From Topomyia yanbarensis (Eukaryota; Arthropoda; Insecta; Diptera; Culicidae), in NCBI RefSeq assembly GCF_030247195.1, contig NC_080671.1:183561725-183625724 (forward strand): a DNA stretch of 64,000 nt, read 5' to 3'. The position numbers were made by a program, and so were the translations under genes. This document shows positions 50,801-54,000 of the stretch, in pieces. The notes beneath the pieces are model-generated. The model made no database searches. It saw only the letters and a program-made list of their open reading frames with translations, and was not told the DNA's origin. Numbering within the stretch: the stretch's first letter is position 1; every line of letters begins with the position of its first letter.

Positions 50801-53160
50801 TGCCGTCATGCACTTGCTCCACCGGTTATGAAGGCGATCCGTTCCGATTTTGCAATATTCAACAGAGAGAACGTAAGACATTTTATTTAGTACGAATGCT
50901 TTGCTGTGCCTGTTCTGAATATGAGAAGTTAATTGTACGATCTATCAAACTACTCATATGCTTGCTCCGCTTTAGCGTCGTTTTATTCGATTGAAATTTT
51001 TTGAGATACCTGTTTACAATTTCTTAATACCAAATTTCGATTAATTATATTTTGGAGAAATATCTGCTTACCGCTTCTGCCATATATCAAAACGCTATGC
51101 TCTTATCCACTATTTCATTCTTCTACAGCGGAGCCGATCTACAAAAATCCATGCCAACCTACTCCTTGCGGTCCTAACAGTCAATGTCGTGAGATCAATG
51201 GCCAAGCTGTTTGTTCATGCCTTCCCACGTATATTGGGTCGCCTCCTGGATGTCGTCCTGAATGTGTTTCAAGTTCAGAATGTTCGTTGGATAAAGCGTG
51301 TGTCAATCAGAAATGTGTCGATCCATGCCCAGGAACATGCGGTACCAATGCTCGATGTAACGTTAAAAGTCATAGTCCCATCTGCTCTTGTCAATCGGGA
51401 TACACTGGAGATCCATTCACACGATGCTATCCAAATCCACGTAAGACTAAATTAGTAAACGTAACTCGATCCAACCAAAACTCATACATTTTTCTACTCA
51501 GCTCCCCCACAAGACACTCAAATCATTACCCGAGATCCATGCGCTCCTTCGCCTTGTGGTCCCAATTCTCAGTGTAGAAACTTCAACGGTGCACCCTCCT
51601 GTTCGTGTCTAACCAACTACCTCGGATCTCCACCCAATTGTAGACCAGAATGTTCGATAAACGCAGAATGTCCAAGTAATCAAGCTTGTATGAATGAAAA
51701 ATGCCGAGATCCTTGTCCGGGATCGTGCGGTATTGGGGCACGATGCAGTGTGATCAATCATACACCAATTTGTACTTGCGAGCCCGGTTACACTGGAGAT
51801 CCATTTACAAATTGTTATCCTGAGCCGCTTCCACCGAGAGAACCGGTCAATGATGATCCGTGCAATCCGTCACCTTGTGGACCAAATGCGCAATGTAGTA
51901 ATGGAATCTGCTCGTGCCTACCGGAATACCAAGGAGATCCGTATCAAGGTTGTAGACCAGAGTGCGTACTGAATTCTGATTGTCCACGAGATAAGGCCTG
52001 TATTAGAAGTAAATGTGTCGATCCTTGCCCTGGAACCTGCGGACAGGACGCGATATGCGAAGTTATTAACCACATACCAATGTGCAGCTGTCCTGCTGGT
52101 AGACAAGGAAACGCATTTGTACAATGTAGACCTCAACAAACTCCTATGGAGACAAATCCATGCAACCCTACTCCATGCGGACCTAATAGTCAGTGTCGTG
52201 AAATCAATGGACAGGCAGTATGCTCTTGTGTACCAGGGTTCATCGGAAGCCCACCTACGTGTAGACCAGAATGTGTGGTTAGCTCGGAGTGTCCTCAAAA
52301 TCAAGCCTGTAATAATCAAAAATGCCGGGATCCATGTCCTGGAACATGCGGCATCGCAGCTAGATGCTCGGTCGTGAATCATAACCCTATCTGCAGCTGT
52401 CCGGAACGTTATACTGGTGATCCTTTTTCACGTTGCCAACCCATAAGTATGTCGACTTTTAGTACTGAAAAGAGCAAATCATTTCTTATCCCCTAATCAT
52501 TTCTTTCAGTCGAAACACCTGTTCAAATGACCCCATCCAATCCCTGCCAACCCTCGCCTTGTGGTCCCAATGCAATTTGTCGGCCAGTGGGTGATTCTCC
52601 CTCGTGCACTTGCATTGAAAATATGGTTGGAGCGCCTCCGAACTGTCGACCAGAATGCGTCAGTAATTCAGAGTGCGCTAGTAATCGGGCATGTATCAGA
52701 CAGAAATGCCAAGATCCCTGTACCGGTGCGTGCGGAACAAATGCTGAGTGCCGAGTCGTTAGTCACACGCCAATGTGCATCTGCTCCGTCGGTTTCACCG
52801 GTGATCCGTTTAGTCAGTGCGTACCAGTGCAACAAGATGTTCCAAGGGAACCATCATCTCCGTGCATGCCAAGTCCGTGTGGGTCCAACGCCATCTGTAG
52901 AGAACAAAATGGTGCCGGTTCCTGTACCTGTATGGAAGACCATTTGGGAAACCCGTACGAGGGATGTCGACCAGAGTGTGTTCTGAACTCAGACTGCCCT
53001 TCGAATCGCGCCTGTGTGCGGAACAAATGCCAAGATCCATGTCCAGGAACGTGTGGACAGAATGCGGATTGTCAAGTCGTCAATCATTTACCAACGTGCA
53101 CGTGTATTGCGGGCTACAACGGAGATCCATTCCGATTCTGCAATGTGCAGCAAAACGAAC
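2071..53160 (+). CDS. dpy: dumpy, internal part of a giant EGF/DPY-module matrix protein (33 exons, both ends outside window)
   Basis: Dumpy is a huge apical extracellular-matrix protein that, in Drosophila, links epidermis, tendon cells and trachea to the cuticle; it carries hundreds of EGF modules interspersed with 21-residue DPY modules and ends in a ZP domain and membrane anchor. Here I see 33 exons, all phase 1 at both ends, with good acceptors and GTAAG-like donors, joining to 6,793 codons without a stop. They encode 64 copies of a ~104-residue EGF-DPY-EGF unit. The DPY part reads RPEC, then SxC, then AC, then KCxDPC; the EGF parts have six cysteines and ends such as GYTGDPF. No signal peptide, ZP domain or transmembrane segment is present, so this is the middle of the protein. 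Exons 1-6 carry ten modules and nine three-exon units carry 54. The family call is very secure; orthology to dpy is inferred from module type and size. Confidence 0.95.
2468..2779 (+). CDS. dpy: dumpy exon 2 (one module, INGHAVC type)
   Basis: 104 codons, the same length as the later A exons; acceptor TTGTAG, donor GTAAGC. The first EGF carries EINGHAVC and the DPY part reads VVSSEC. It is the second module type of the three-module period. A longer open frame runs through the flanking introns, but the splice sites define the exon. Confidence 0.92.
2871..3194 (+). CDS. dpy: dumpy exon 3 (one module, VGNTPAC type)
   Basis: 108 codons; acceptor TATTCTAG, donor GTAAGA. The first EGF carries VGNTPAC and the DPY part reads MINAEC, the third module type. 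The exon ends with the unusual spacer TEFTV after the last EGF. Confidence 0.92.
3270..4226 (+). CDS. dpy: dumpy exon 4 (three fused modules)
   Basis: 319 codons; acceptor TCTCCACAG, donor GTAAGT. Three modules follow in the order NGAGSC, VNGHPVC, VGTQAAC, the same order as exons 1, 2 and 3 but without introns between them. This suggests that introns between modules were lost, or that a retroposed block was inserted. Confidence 0.93.
4293..5255 (+). CDS. dpy: dumpy exon 5 (three fused modules, divergent)
   Basis: 321 codons; acceptor TTTCGACAG, donor GTGAGT. Modules are of NKAGAC, QNGVAVC and VGSKEAC type, again one full three-module period. It is the most divergent block: the first EGF has an insertion before the DPY part (DVFSGC), the DPY begins RREC instead of RPEC, and the second module starts CDQSTCG instead of CxPSPCG. 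Cysteine spacing otherwise holds. Confidence 0.92.
5256..6124. other. start of the 9.6-kb dumpy intron 5, no recognisable element
   Basis: This begins with the GTGAGT donor of exon 5. A somewhat GC-richer stretch at 5296-5400 has an open frame but lacks the EGF/DPY cysteine pattern and any clear acceptor, so I do not call an exon. The rest is AT-rich with no element recognised. Confidence 0.5.
6125..6790. mobile_element. foldback/MITE-like element with ~130-bp inverted arms
   Basis: The left arm around 6128-6240 (TTGACTTTTTTCGGAACACTG and GAGCTTTTTCTGA, then CACAAGAG) recurs inverted at about 6640-6775. The arms are imperfect and the middle is AT-rich with no transposase. A non-autonomous DNA transposon is the simplest reading. 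End points are approximate and I found no clear target duplication. Confidence 0.55.
7137..7258. repeat. short interspersed repeat with a GGCCATCCATATACCACGTGG end
   Basis: It starts AGGGGCCATCCATATACCACG and contains CACGTGG-like and ACGTGGGTGGGGG motifs. A diverged copy lies in opposite orientation at about 12690-12820. It has the look of an abundant MITE family. Confidence 0.45.
8089..8440 (+). pseudogene. piggyBac-like transposase N-terminal remnant
   Basis: An open stretch (8089-8316) encodes a basic start and then a strongly acidic segment rich in D, E and S. A shift to the next frame near 8290 continues with a segment containing FIGRVQTKWSSEP, which resembles the GKDGxxW region after the acidic N-terminus of piggyBac transposases. 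There is no initiator in a good context, and the DDD catalytic core is absent. The TTAA ends of the surrounding element support the assignment; on protein sequence alone it would be weak. Confidence 0.45.
8485..9130 (+). repeat. copy of the CCGGAAGTCGGAT / CA-tail repeat family
   Basis: It contains AAACCGGAAGTCGGATC twice, a CATA/CACA microsatellite near 8970-9010, and the conserved tail CTCGACGAACTGAGTCGAAT with CCTTTCTATACGAGAA. The same arrangement recurs several times at 39263-45553. It sits inside the piggyBac-like element and is probably a later insertion. Confidence 0.6.
9835..10087. mobile_element. 253-bp MITE inserted in the old Tc1/mariner copy
   Basis: The terminal inverted repeats are CCCGAGCAAA and TTTGCTCGGG. 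The interior is rich in CATGGGT and ACCCAT motifs in both orientations. Removing it rejoins transposase sequence homologous to that of the element at 10848-12113, which shows that it is an insertion. Confidence 0.65.
10397..10713. mobile_element. ~317-bp MITE with CACAC...AAAAAAT ends
   Basis: It starts CACACCAAAAAAATCTGAAA and ends with the inverse-like TTTTTTCTAAGTGTG. The interior is rich in TAAAATTA and ACGTAA motifs. It splits the transposase coding sequence of the surrounding element between two recognisable parts. A probable relative lies at 18424-18807. Confidence 0.55.
10848..12113 (-). mobile_element. ITmD37E-type Tc1/mariner transposon, full length (1,266 bp), nested
   Basis: Perfect inverted ends of at least 26 bp begin AAGGGCGAACACG, with TA flanking both sides (10846-10847 and 12114-12115), the target duplication expected for Tc1/mariner. 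It interrupts the older element at 9447-12422. The family is recognised from its transposase: the spacing between the second catalytic aspartate and the final glutamate is 37 residues, the DD37E signature first described in mosquitoes. Confidence 0.88.
10954..11962 (-). pseudogene. DD37E transposase pseudogene
   Basis: Reading on the minus strand from an ATG at 11962, it has a helix-turn-helix region with HHSTVSRVLKRF, then VMDDETYIKADF (first catalytic Asp), FWPDLASCHYSK (second Asp), and NPPNCPELRPVEQYW (Glu). I count 37 residues between the last Asp and Glu. The catalytic residues are intact, but the frame shifts near 11920, 11780 and 11510, so no full-length transposase can be made. The stop is at 10954. 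The perfect ends suggest that the element moved fairly recently, perhaps in trans. Confidence 0.82.
12690..12930. repeat. interspersed repeat patch (two families)
   Basis: 12690-12820 is a diverged inverse copy of the CCACGTGG repeat at 7137-7258. 12849-12930 (TTAAAGGACATGTCCTTA, then ACTTCAAATATCCTTAG) matches the left end of the TIR element at 62425-62530. Neither is complete here. Confidence 0.5.
13180..13950 (+). pseudogene. LINE reverse-transcriptase relic (Jockey-like), frameshifted
   Basis: The plus strand encodes IPQGSHLGPFIFLLYLDDL, the motif B region of a non-LTR reverse transcriptase. The motif C that follows is degraded (SLANDFKLF where YADD is expected). After a frameshift near 13490, GVYLDPELNFKHH and the thumb region follow. 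A further shifted segment at 13730-13950 (NLPSYIDRCKNLLDLDLL) matches the usual C-terminal end of such polymerases. Several frameshifts and the loss of the catalytic aspartates make it inactive. The clade is a guess from motif style. Confidence 0.7.
13951..14881. other. end of dumpy intron 5, nothing recognised
   Basis: AT-rich sequence with no identifiable element apart from a few CA-rich stretches. It ends at the acceptor TTATTGCAG just before 14882. Confidence 0.5.
14882..15208 (+). CDS. dpy: dumpy exon 6 (one module, NGAGSC type, C-exon second half)
   Basis: 109 codons; acceptor ATTATTGCAG, donor GTAAGA. It reads EQNGAGSC, HFGNPYEGC, ILNSDC and ends FRFCAARQRE, so it corresponds to the second half of the later C exons. 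It precedes unit 1 directly in the spliced message. Its position fits a C exon whose first module was lost, or the last exon before a lost unit. Confidence 0.92.
15536..16000. mobile_element. foldback element, possibly piggyBac-type MITE (one end lost)
   Basis: Arms at 15659-15741 and about 15926-16003 are inverted copies (TATCATATAAACGGTC, then CATGTTAAAGGC). The left side begins TTAACCCTCAAACGC at 15535, similar to piggyBac-type ends. I cannot find the matching right end, so it may be truncated. Confidence 0.45.
16018..16253. mobile_element. ~236-bp MITE with TGTACTTTT ends
   Basis: The left end TGTACTTTTCAAGTG plus GGTTGTAGGTCTCG recurs inverted at 16212-16253. There is no coding content. 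It lies just right of another foldback element. Confidence 0.55.
16442..16739. mobile_element. 298-bp MITE with TTA target duplication (PIF/Harbinger-like)
   Basis: The ends are inverted: GGGATCATCCATAAATGACG at the left and CGTCATTTATAGATCGTCCC at the right, followed inwards by TAGCAT/ATGCTA. TTA flanks both sides (16439-16441, 16740-16742), the 3-bp TWA duplication typical of PIF/Harbinger. The interior has G-rich GGGGGAGG tracts and no ORF. It is inserted in the relic dumpy exon. Confidence 0.7.
17060..17108. repeat. short hairpin in the relic exon
   Basis: CATATGCCCTCG and CGAGGGCATATG form a perfect 12-bp inverted repeat around a 25-base spacer that also pairs partly (CATAC/GTATA-like). 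It interrupts homology to the dumpy repeat, so it is probably a small insertion. Confidence 0.5.
17206..18423. other. intron sequence without recognisable element
   Basis: No gene seen. It includes a G/A-rich stretch (17220-17245) and AATAACAATATG short repeats near 17950-17990. Short open frames on both strands show no family motif. Confidence 0.45.
18424..18807. mobile_element. possible MITE related to the one at 10397-10713
   Basis: It begins CACAGAAAAAAAAAATATTTTG and ends TTATTTTTTGGTGTG, resembling the two ends of the element at 10397-10713. The interior shares TTTTTGATGCTC. Boundaries are approximate. Confidence 0.4.
18995..19143. mobile_element. 149-bp snapback MITE with 8-bp target duplication
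   Basis: The two halves are almost perfect inverted copies (TAGAGCACTCTAGTTAGAGT at the left end, its complement at the right), with only a few loop bases near 19070. TGCGGTAA flanks both ends (18987-18994, 19144-19151), an 8-bp duplication as made by hAT-type transposases. A diverged second copy lies at 28775-28923. Confidence 0.8.
19196..19445. repeat. inverted-repeat pair around TTTGTTTTCCTCCA
   Basis: TTTGTTTTCCTCCAGCTGTC (from about 19201) recurs inverted as GACAGGTGGAGGAAAACAAA near 19405-19424. A second local inversion sits next to it (TTTGTTGTCCTCCACC). It is possibly a small foldback element; ends are unclear. Confidence 0.4.
19446..20211. other. end of dumpy intron 6, nothing recognised
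   Basis: AT-rich sequence without a gene or a clear element. It ends with the acceptor CATTCACAG. Confidence 0.45.
20212..20523 (+). CDS. dpy: dumpy unit 1 exon A (one module)
   Basis: 104 codons; acceptor TTCACAG, donor GTAAGA. It reads QPTPCGSNSQC and SSSECSLDKAC, small departures from the array consensus QPSPCGPNSQC and TSSECSLDRAC. It is the first exon of the tandem array. Confidence 0.93.
20587..21531 (+). CDS. dpy: dumpy unit 1 exon B (three modules)
   Basis: 315 codons; donor GTACGA rather than the GTATGT of most B exons. Distinctive residues are REPCAPSPCG, LVNYIGSPP, CGTGYTGDP, RAGNAF, PICRPEC and ERNTGNPFIRC. As the outermost unit it is clearly diverged from units 2-7. The middle module has the short NGIC loop found in all nine B exons. 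Confidence 0.94.
21591..22235 (+). CDS. dpy: dumpy unit 1 exon C (two modules)
   Basis: 215 codons, two fewer than the other C exons because the terminal RE after VQQ is missing. The first module carries VGESPSC and the second EKNGAGSC. The acceptor follows a T-rich tract; donor GTAAGT. Confidence 0.94.
22464..22775 (+). CDS. dpy: dumpy unit 2 exon A
   Basis: 104 codons. It reads QEYMNPCQPSPCG with SDRACVNQKC where most units have LDRACINQKC, and ends CYQNPR instead of CYPNPR. Acceptor ACGTTAG, donor GTAAGT. Confidence 0.93.
22841..23785 (+). CDS. dpy: dumpy unit 2 exon B
   Basis: 315 codons. It has LTNYLGSPP, CSAGRQGNAF, TVTNPCNP and KCQDPC in the third module where others have KCRDPC. Acceptor ATAAATAG, donor GTATGT. 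Confidence 0.94.
23849..24499 (+). CDS. dpy: dumpy unit 2 exon C
   Basis: 217 codons. It has VGDSPSC, CIENMVG, CSIGFTGDP and EDHFGNPYEGC, and ends CSVQQRE. The following intron is nearly identical to that after unit 4. Confidence 0.94.
24500..25023. other. dumpy intron between units 2 and 3
   Basis: It is nearly identical over its length to the intron at 32229-32743. No transposon is seen. It ends in TTCATCTCACAG. The match shows that units and their introns were copied together. Confidence 0.7.
25024..25335 (+). CDS. dpy: dumpy unit 3 exon A
   Basis: 104 codons. Array consensus form (QEYVNPCQPSPCG, SLDRACINQKC, NVKNHSPIC). Its protein is the same as that of units 4 and 5 exon A. Confidence 0.93.
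25399..26343 (+). CDS. dpy: dumpy unit 3 exon B
   Basis: 315 codons. Distinctive are PVKDDPC (others PVNDDPC), CPTGRQGNAF, METNPCNP and RDPCSGTCG, where the usual proline is serine. It ends CQAIS; donor GTATGT. Confidence 0.94.
26407..27057 (+). CDS. dpy: dumpy unit 3 exon C
   Basis: 217 codons. It has VGNSPSC, ITNSECASNQ and EDHLGNPYEGC, and ends CTVQQRE. Donor GTAAGC. Confidence 0.94.
27058..30196. other. dumpy intron between units 3 and 4 (3.1 kb)
   Basis: The first ~130 bases match the introns after units 5 and 6. It contains a snapback MITE at 28775-28923 and a possible old inverted element around 28140-28380 (GGAGGAAGGTA and its inverse). From 29570 to 30196 it resembles the introns upstream of units 6 and 7. 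I see no gene. Confidence 0.55.
28775..28923. mobile_element. second copy of the 149-bp snapback MITE
   Basis: It shares TAGAGCATTCTAGTTAGAGT, GGCCATGATGTATCC and CGTTTGGATACGTCAAAT with the element at 18995-19143, in the same inverted arrangement but more diverged. No exact target duplication remains. Confidence 0.65.
30197..30508 (+). CDS. dpy: dumpy unit 4 exon A
   Basis: 104 codons with the consensus protein; only silent differences from units 3 and 5. Acceptor CATCTCACAG, donor GTAAGA. Confidence 0.93.
30571..31515 (+). CDS. dpy: dumpy unit 4 exon B
   Basis: 315 codons. Consensus form with TVTNPCNP and the CQAIS end shared with unit 3. Donor GTATGT. Confidence 0.94.
31578..32228 (+). 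CDS. dpy: dumpy unit 4 exon C
   Basis: 217 codons. It has VGDYPSC (Tyr for Ser), CSVGFTGDP, EDHLGNP and the CSVQQRE end as in unit 2. The preceding and following introns match those of units 3 and 2 respectively. Confidence 0.94.
32229..32743. other. dumpy intron between units 4 and 5
   Basis: A near-copy of the intron at 24500-25023, with a few substitutions and small indels. No other element is seen. Confidence 0.7.
32744..33055 (+). CDS. dpy: dumpy unit 5 exon A
   Basis: 104 codons, with the same protein as unit 3 exon A and nearly identical DNA, including the following intron. Confidence 0.93.
33117..34061 (+). CDS. dpy: dumpy unit 5 exon B
   Basis: 315 codons. Distinctive are CGPNTQCSNG (Thr for Ala) and CPEQYTGDP (Gln for Arg). 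Donor GTATGT. Confidence 0.94.
34124..34774 (+). CDS. dpy: dumpy unit 5 exon C
   Basis: 217 codons. It has QDIPRDPSSPC, CIVGYDGDP and the CNVQQRE end. Donor GTAAGA. Confidence 0.94.
34775..36408. other. dumpy intron between units 5 and 6 (1.6 kb)
   Basis: The first part matches the introns after units 3 and 6. A hairpin-like stretch lies at 35047-35100 (CTTACT..GGAGTGT with ACACTC..AGAGTAAG). 35430-35640 is related to 38900-39060 in the next long intron. A 13-bp inverted pair GGGCCGGCGGAAG / CTTCCGCCGGCCC lies at 36050-36062 and 36157-36169. No gene seen. Confidence 0.5.
36409..36720 (+). CDS. dpy: dumpy unit 6 exon A
   Basis: 104 codons. It differs from consensus by NIKNHSPIC (Ile for Val), shared only with unit 7. 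Acceptor CCTCTCGCAG. Confidence 0.93.
36783..37727 (+). CDS. dpy: dumpy unit 6 exon B
   Basis: 315 codons. It has IIAQDPCVPSPCG (Ala-Gln for Thr-Arg), GRAGNAF as in unit 1, PQSQACNN and DPFTRCQ. Donor GTATGC. Confidence 0.94.
37789..38439 (+). CDS. dpy: dumpy unit 6 exon C
   Basis: 217 codons. It has ISNSEC and SPCNPSPCG between the modules, and ends CSLQQRE, an ending shared with unit 7 apart from one residue. Confidence 0.94.
38440..39262. other. start of the 8.1-kb dumpy intron between units 6 and 7
   Basis: The first ~150 bases match the introns after units 3 and 5. A GT microsatellite lies at 38809-38864. 38900-39060 is related to 35430-35640. No gene seen. Confidence 0.5.
38809..38864. 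repeat. GT dinucleotide microsatellite
   Basis: About 28 GT units with one GC interruption. Open frames through it in three frames are an artefact of the repeat. Confidence 0.9.
39263..41856. repeat. two tandem ~1.19-kb repeat units made of ~330-bp subrepeats with CA tail
   Basis: The sequence from about 39473 (GGTGCGAAATCGGCAAAGTC) recurs at 40668, giving a ~1.19-kb period. Within each unit a ~330-bp subrepeat recurs, marked by AACTCCGGAACCGGAAGTCGG, TTTCATTTGAGACTAAGTTT and CCGAGAAACCGATG. Each unit ends in a CA/CATA microsatellite, then GCCGAACTCGACGAACTGAA, GGCCCTCCGGGCC and CCTTTCTATTGAGAAAGGCA. No coding capacity. The left edge GTGCCTTTCTC is inverse to the right edge GAGAAAGGCA, so this may be a non-autonomous element that amplifies internally. 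Confidence 0.72.
41857..42235. repeat. partial copy of the same ~330-bp subrepeat family
   Basis: It has TCAGGAACCAGAACTCGGATC, TTGTCAAAATCGGTTCAG and ACTCGTAATCCGGGA, diverged from the neighbouring units. It leads straight into the CATA microsatellite; its expected tail reappears at 44230 beyond the foldback element. Confidence 0.6.
42236..42520. repeat. (CATA)n microsatellite, about 285 bp
   Basis: About 70 near-perfect CATA units. It occupies the place of the short CA/CATA tract in the other copies of the repeat family, greatly expanded. The apparent tyrosine/valine/cysteine/methionine frames are artefacts. Confidence 0.95.
42524..44191. mobile_element. 1,668-bp foldback element with ~800-bp arms, inserted in the CATA microsatellite
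   Basis: 42524-43344 recurs inverted at 43413-44191 with high similarity, leaving a 68-bp spacer. It starts GGGTGGGGC and ends GCCCCACCC, with TA at both borders and CATA repeats on both outer sides, so it inserted at a TA in the microsatellite. Arms contain a poly-G/poly-C run (43066-43072, 43675-43686). No transposase is recognisable in either arm. Confidence 0.8.
44192..44358. repeat. right half of the interrupted microsatellite and repeat tail
   Basis: Short CATA repeats, then GCGATCTCGGCGAACTGAGT, GGCCCTCCGGGGC and CCTTTCTATATGAGAAAGGC. This completes the repeat copy that starts at 41857. Confidence 0.65.
44640..45553. repeat. further copy of the ~330-bp subrepeat / CA-tail family
   Basis: Three diverged subrepeats (TAACTCCGGAAGCAAGAGTC, TAACTCCGGAACCGGAAGTC and a leading partial one), then a CA microsatellite at 45385-45428 and the conserved tail with GGCCCTCCGGGCC. 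Upstream, 44450-44620 is G-rich without recognisable content. Confidence 0.65.
45554..46522. other. end of the intron before unit 7
   Basis: From about 46200 on it resembles the introns upstream of units 4 and 6 (ATGATATCTCTCCATATCTTTGG). No mobile element is clear. Acceptor CCTCTCGCAG. Confidence 0.5.
46523..46834 (+). CDS. dpy: dumpy unit 7 exon A
   Basis: 104 codons. It has IHEYVNPC (His for Gln) and NIKNHSPIC as in unit 6. Donor GTAAGA. Confidence 0.93.
46896..47840 (+). CDS. dpy: dumpy unit 7 exon B
   Basis: 315 codons. It has VPLPCGPNSQC, where the Ser of PSPCG is Leu, LSNYLGSPP, DPFSNCYPEPPPPREP and VMNHNPIC, and ends CQSIS. Donor GTATGT. Confidence 0.94.
47897..48547 (+). CDS. dpy: dumpy unit 7 exon C
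   Basis: 217 codons. The first module is partly unit-8-like: IGDSPSC, CIDTMIG, SNRAC and CGSNAEC. The second has NANCEVV and CFERYEGDP and ends CSLQQKE. Confidence 0.94.
48837..49148 (+). CDS. dpy: dumpy unit 8 exon A
   Basis: 104 codons. Diverged: INEFVNPC, CGSNSQC, KACDNQKCIDPC and NAHCNVKN, and it ends YPNQR. Acceptor ATCTCATAG. Confidence 0.93.
49210..50154 (+). CDS. dpy: dumpy unit 8 exon B
   Basis: 315 codons and the most diverged B exon: IPSPCGPNSQC, NTNGIPSC, IGMPPNC, NERCRDPC, PKAPVNDD, CLLEYQGDP, NGMTGNAFIIC, INAQAVC and LGTCGVGALC. The third module reads NPSPCG where most have NPTPCG. Donor GTAAGA, unlike the GTATG of its neighbours. Confidence 0.94.
50222..50872 (+). CDS. dpy: dumpy unit 8 exon C
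   Basis: 217 codons. Diverged: QMNPVNPC, VNDSPSC, CVDGMTG, SLACIHQKC, CIGACG, KQQNGAGSCSC and CTRNKC, and it ends CNIQQRE. Confidence 0.94.
51129..51440 (+). CDS. dpy: dumpy unit 9 exon A
   Basis: 104 codons. It begins EPIYKNPCQPTPCG rather than IQEYVNPCQPSPCG and has SSSECSLDKAC and NVKSHSPIC. Acceptor TTCTACAG. Confidence 0.93.
51502..52446 (+). CDS. dpy: dumpy unit 9 exon B
   Basis: 315 codons, returning to the consensus form of units 2-7. Peculiar residues are NFNGAPSC and CGIAARC. Its 3' intron starts like that of unit 2 (TTTTAGTACTGAAAAGAGC), so units 2 and 9 share recent ancestry or conversion. Confidence 0.94.
52510..53160 (+). CDS. dpy: dumpy unit 9 exon C, last dumpy exon in the window
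   Basis: 217 codons. It has MPSPCGSNAIC and CIAGYNGDP, and ends CNVQQNE. It ends at a good donor (GTAAGG) in phase 1, so the message must continue; I find no further EGF/DPY or ZP-type exon up to 64000. Confidence 0.94.
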
Positions 53161-53499
53161 GTAAGGATTAATGTTCATTTTTGATGCCACGTCTACTAAT
53201 TGCTCTAGGAGTTTTCAAAAAGATAAAAATGCATGATCAAGTAATGCGTCACAAAAAAAATTGAGTCGAATAGAAAATTCAGCGATGGTATGTGTAGTAA
53301 TGTAATCTGCATATATCGAACATGTCAGTTATAAGAATAAGAACAGTCTTTTTTTCCTGTTGGATACATATTCCACTGCGACTAATGTTTAGATCTATTG
53401 TGGCAGGCCTCTTTCTATTGTGTGCTACATCAGGATGTTGTATGTCTATGAATATGATTGATTTCCTGACTATAGGCATGGTCCCAGTAAGGTATTATA
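53161..53499. other. sequence downstream of the last dumpy exon
   Basis: This begins with the GTAAGG donor. No element is recognised. A short open frame at 53322-53543 has hydrophobic stretches but no family motif. Confidence 0.45.
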
Positions 53500-54000
53500 G
53501 AACGTATAAACTTTATTGCCTTACTGGGTGCAATCGTCCATAAGTGTTGTAAGTATCCCCCTTTCGAAGAATTTGCCCCTTTTGTGTAAACGTGCTACAC
53601 AGTTACACAATAAATGTTCTGAGTTCTCCTTATCTAGGTTGCAGAAGCTTCAGGCATCATCTTCTATTTTGTCTAGCTGCTTAAGCTACTATTTACTCGG
53701 GCAGTGCCCTAAACATTTTTCGGCATACTAAGCAGTCGTTGAGTTATTATTTTATTTGGGAGATAAATCTTTTAAGTTGTCGGGCAGAATTATTATTTTT
53801 CGAAATGTCATCTATAATTGAATTTCGTCAGTTCTTCAATTCCGTTTTTACGGTGCATTCTGAGACCCCACAAATTGCCTAGGAATAATTTTGATAGTTC
53901 CACAGTGCCCAGGTACCCAGAAAAGATCCACCTGCTATGGGAATTGAATGCATTCCCAAACCAATTTACTGAATTTAATGCTTTACGTCTGGTGAGATGG
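53500..54000 (-). pseudogene. LINE 3' end with RNase H motif, minus strand, cut by the assembly gap
   Basis: On the minus strand, near 53910-53940 I read VDLFWVPGHCG, the conserved end of the RNase H domain of many non-LTR retrotransposons. Further 3', near 53570-53660, is CNLDKENSEHLLCNC, matching the C-terminal CxxC...H...C finger of such ORF2 proteins. An AATAAA-like signal follows near 53515 (TTTATTG on the plus strand). Stops and frameshifts break it. The rest of the element would lie in or beyond the gap. Confidence 0.6.

Noticed and set aside
53322..53543. 73-codon frame with hydrophobic stretches downstream of the last dumpy exon as a possible dumpy membrane-anchor exon
   Set aside because: No acceptor in phase 1, no ZP domain before it, and it overlaps the LINE 3' end.
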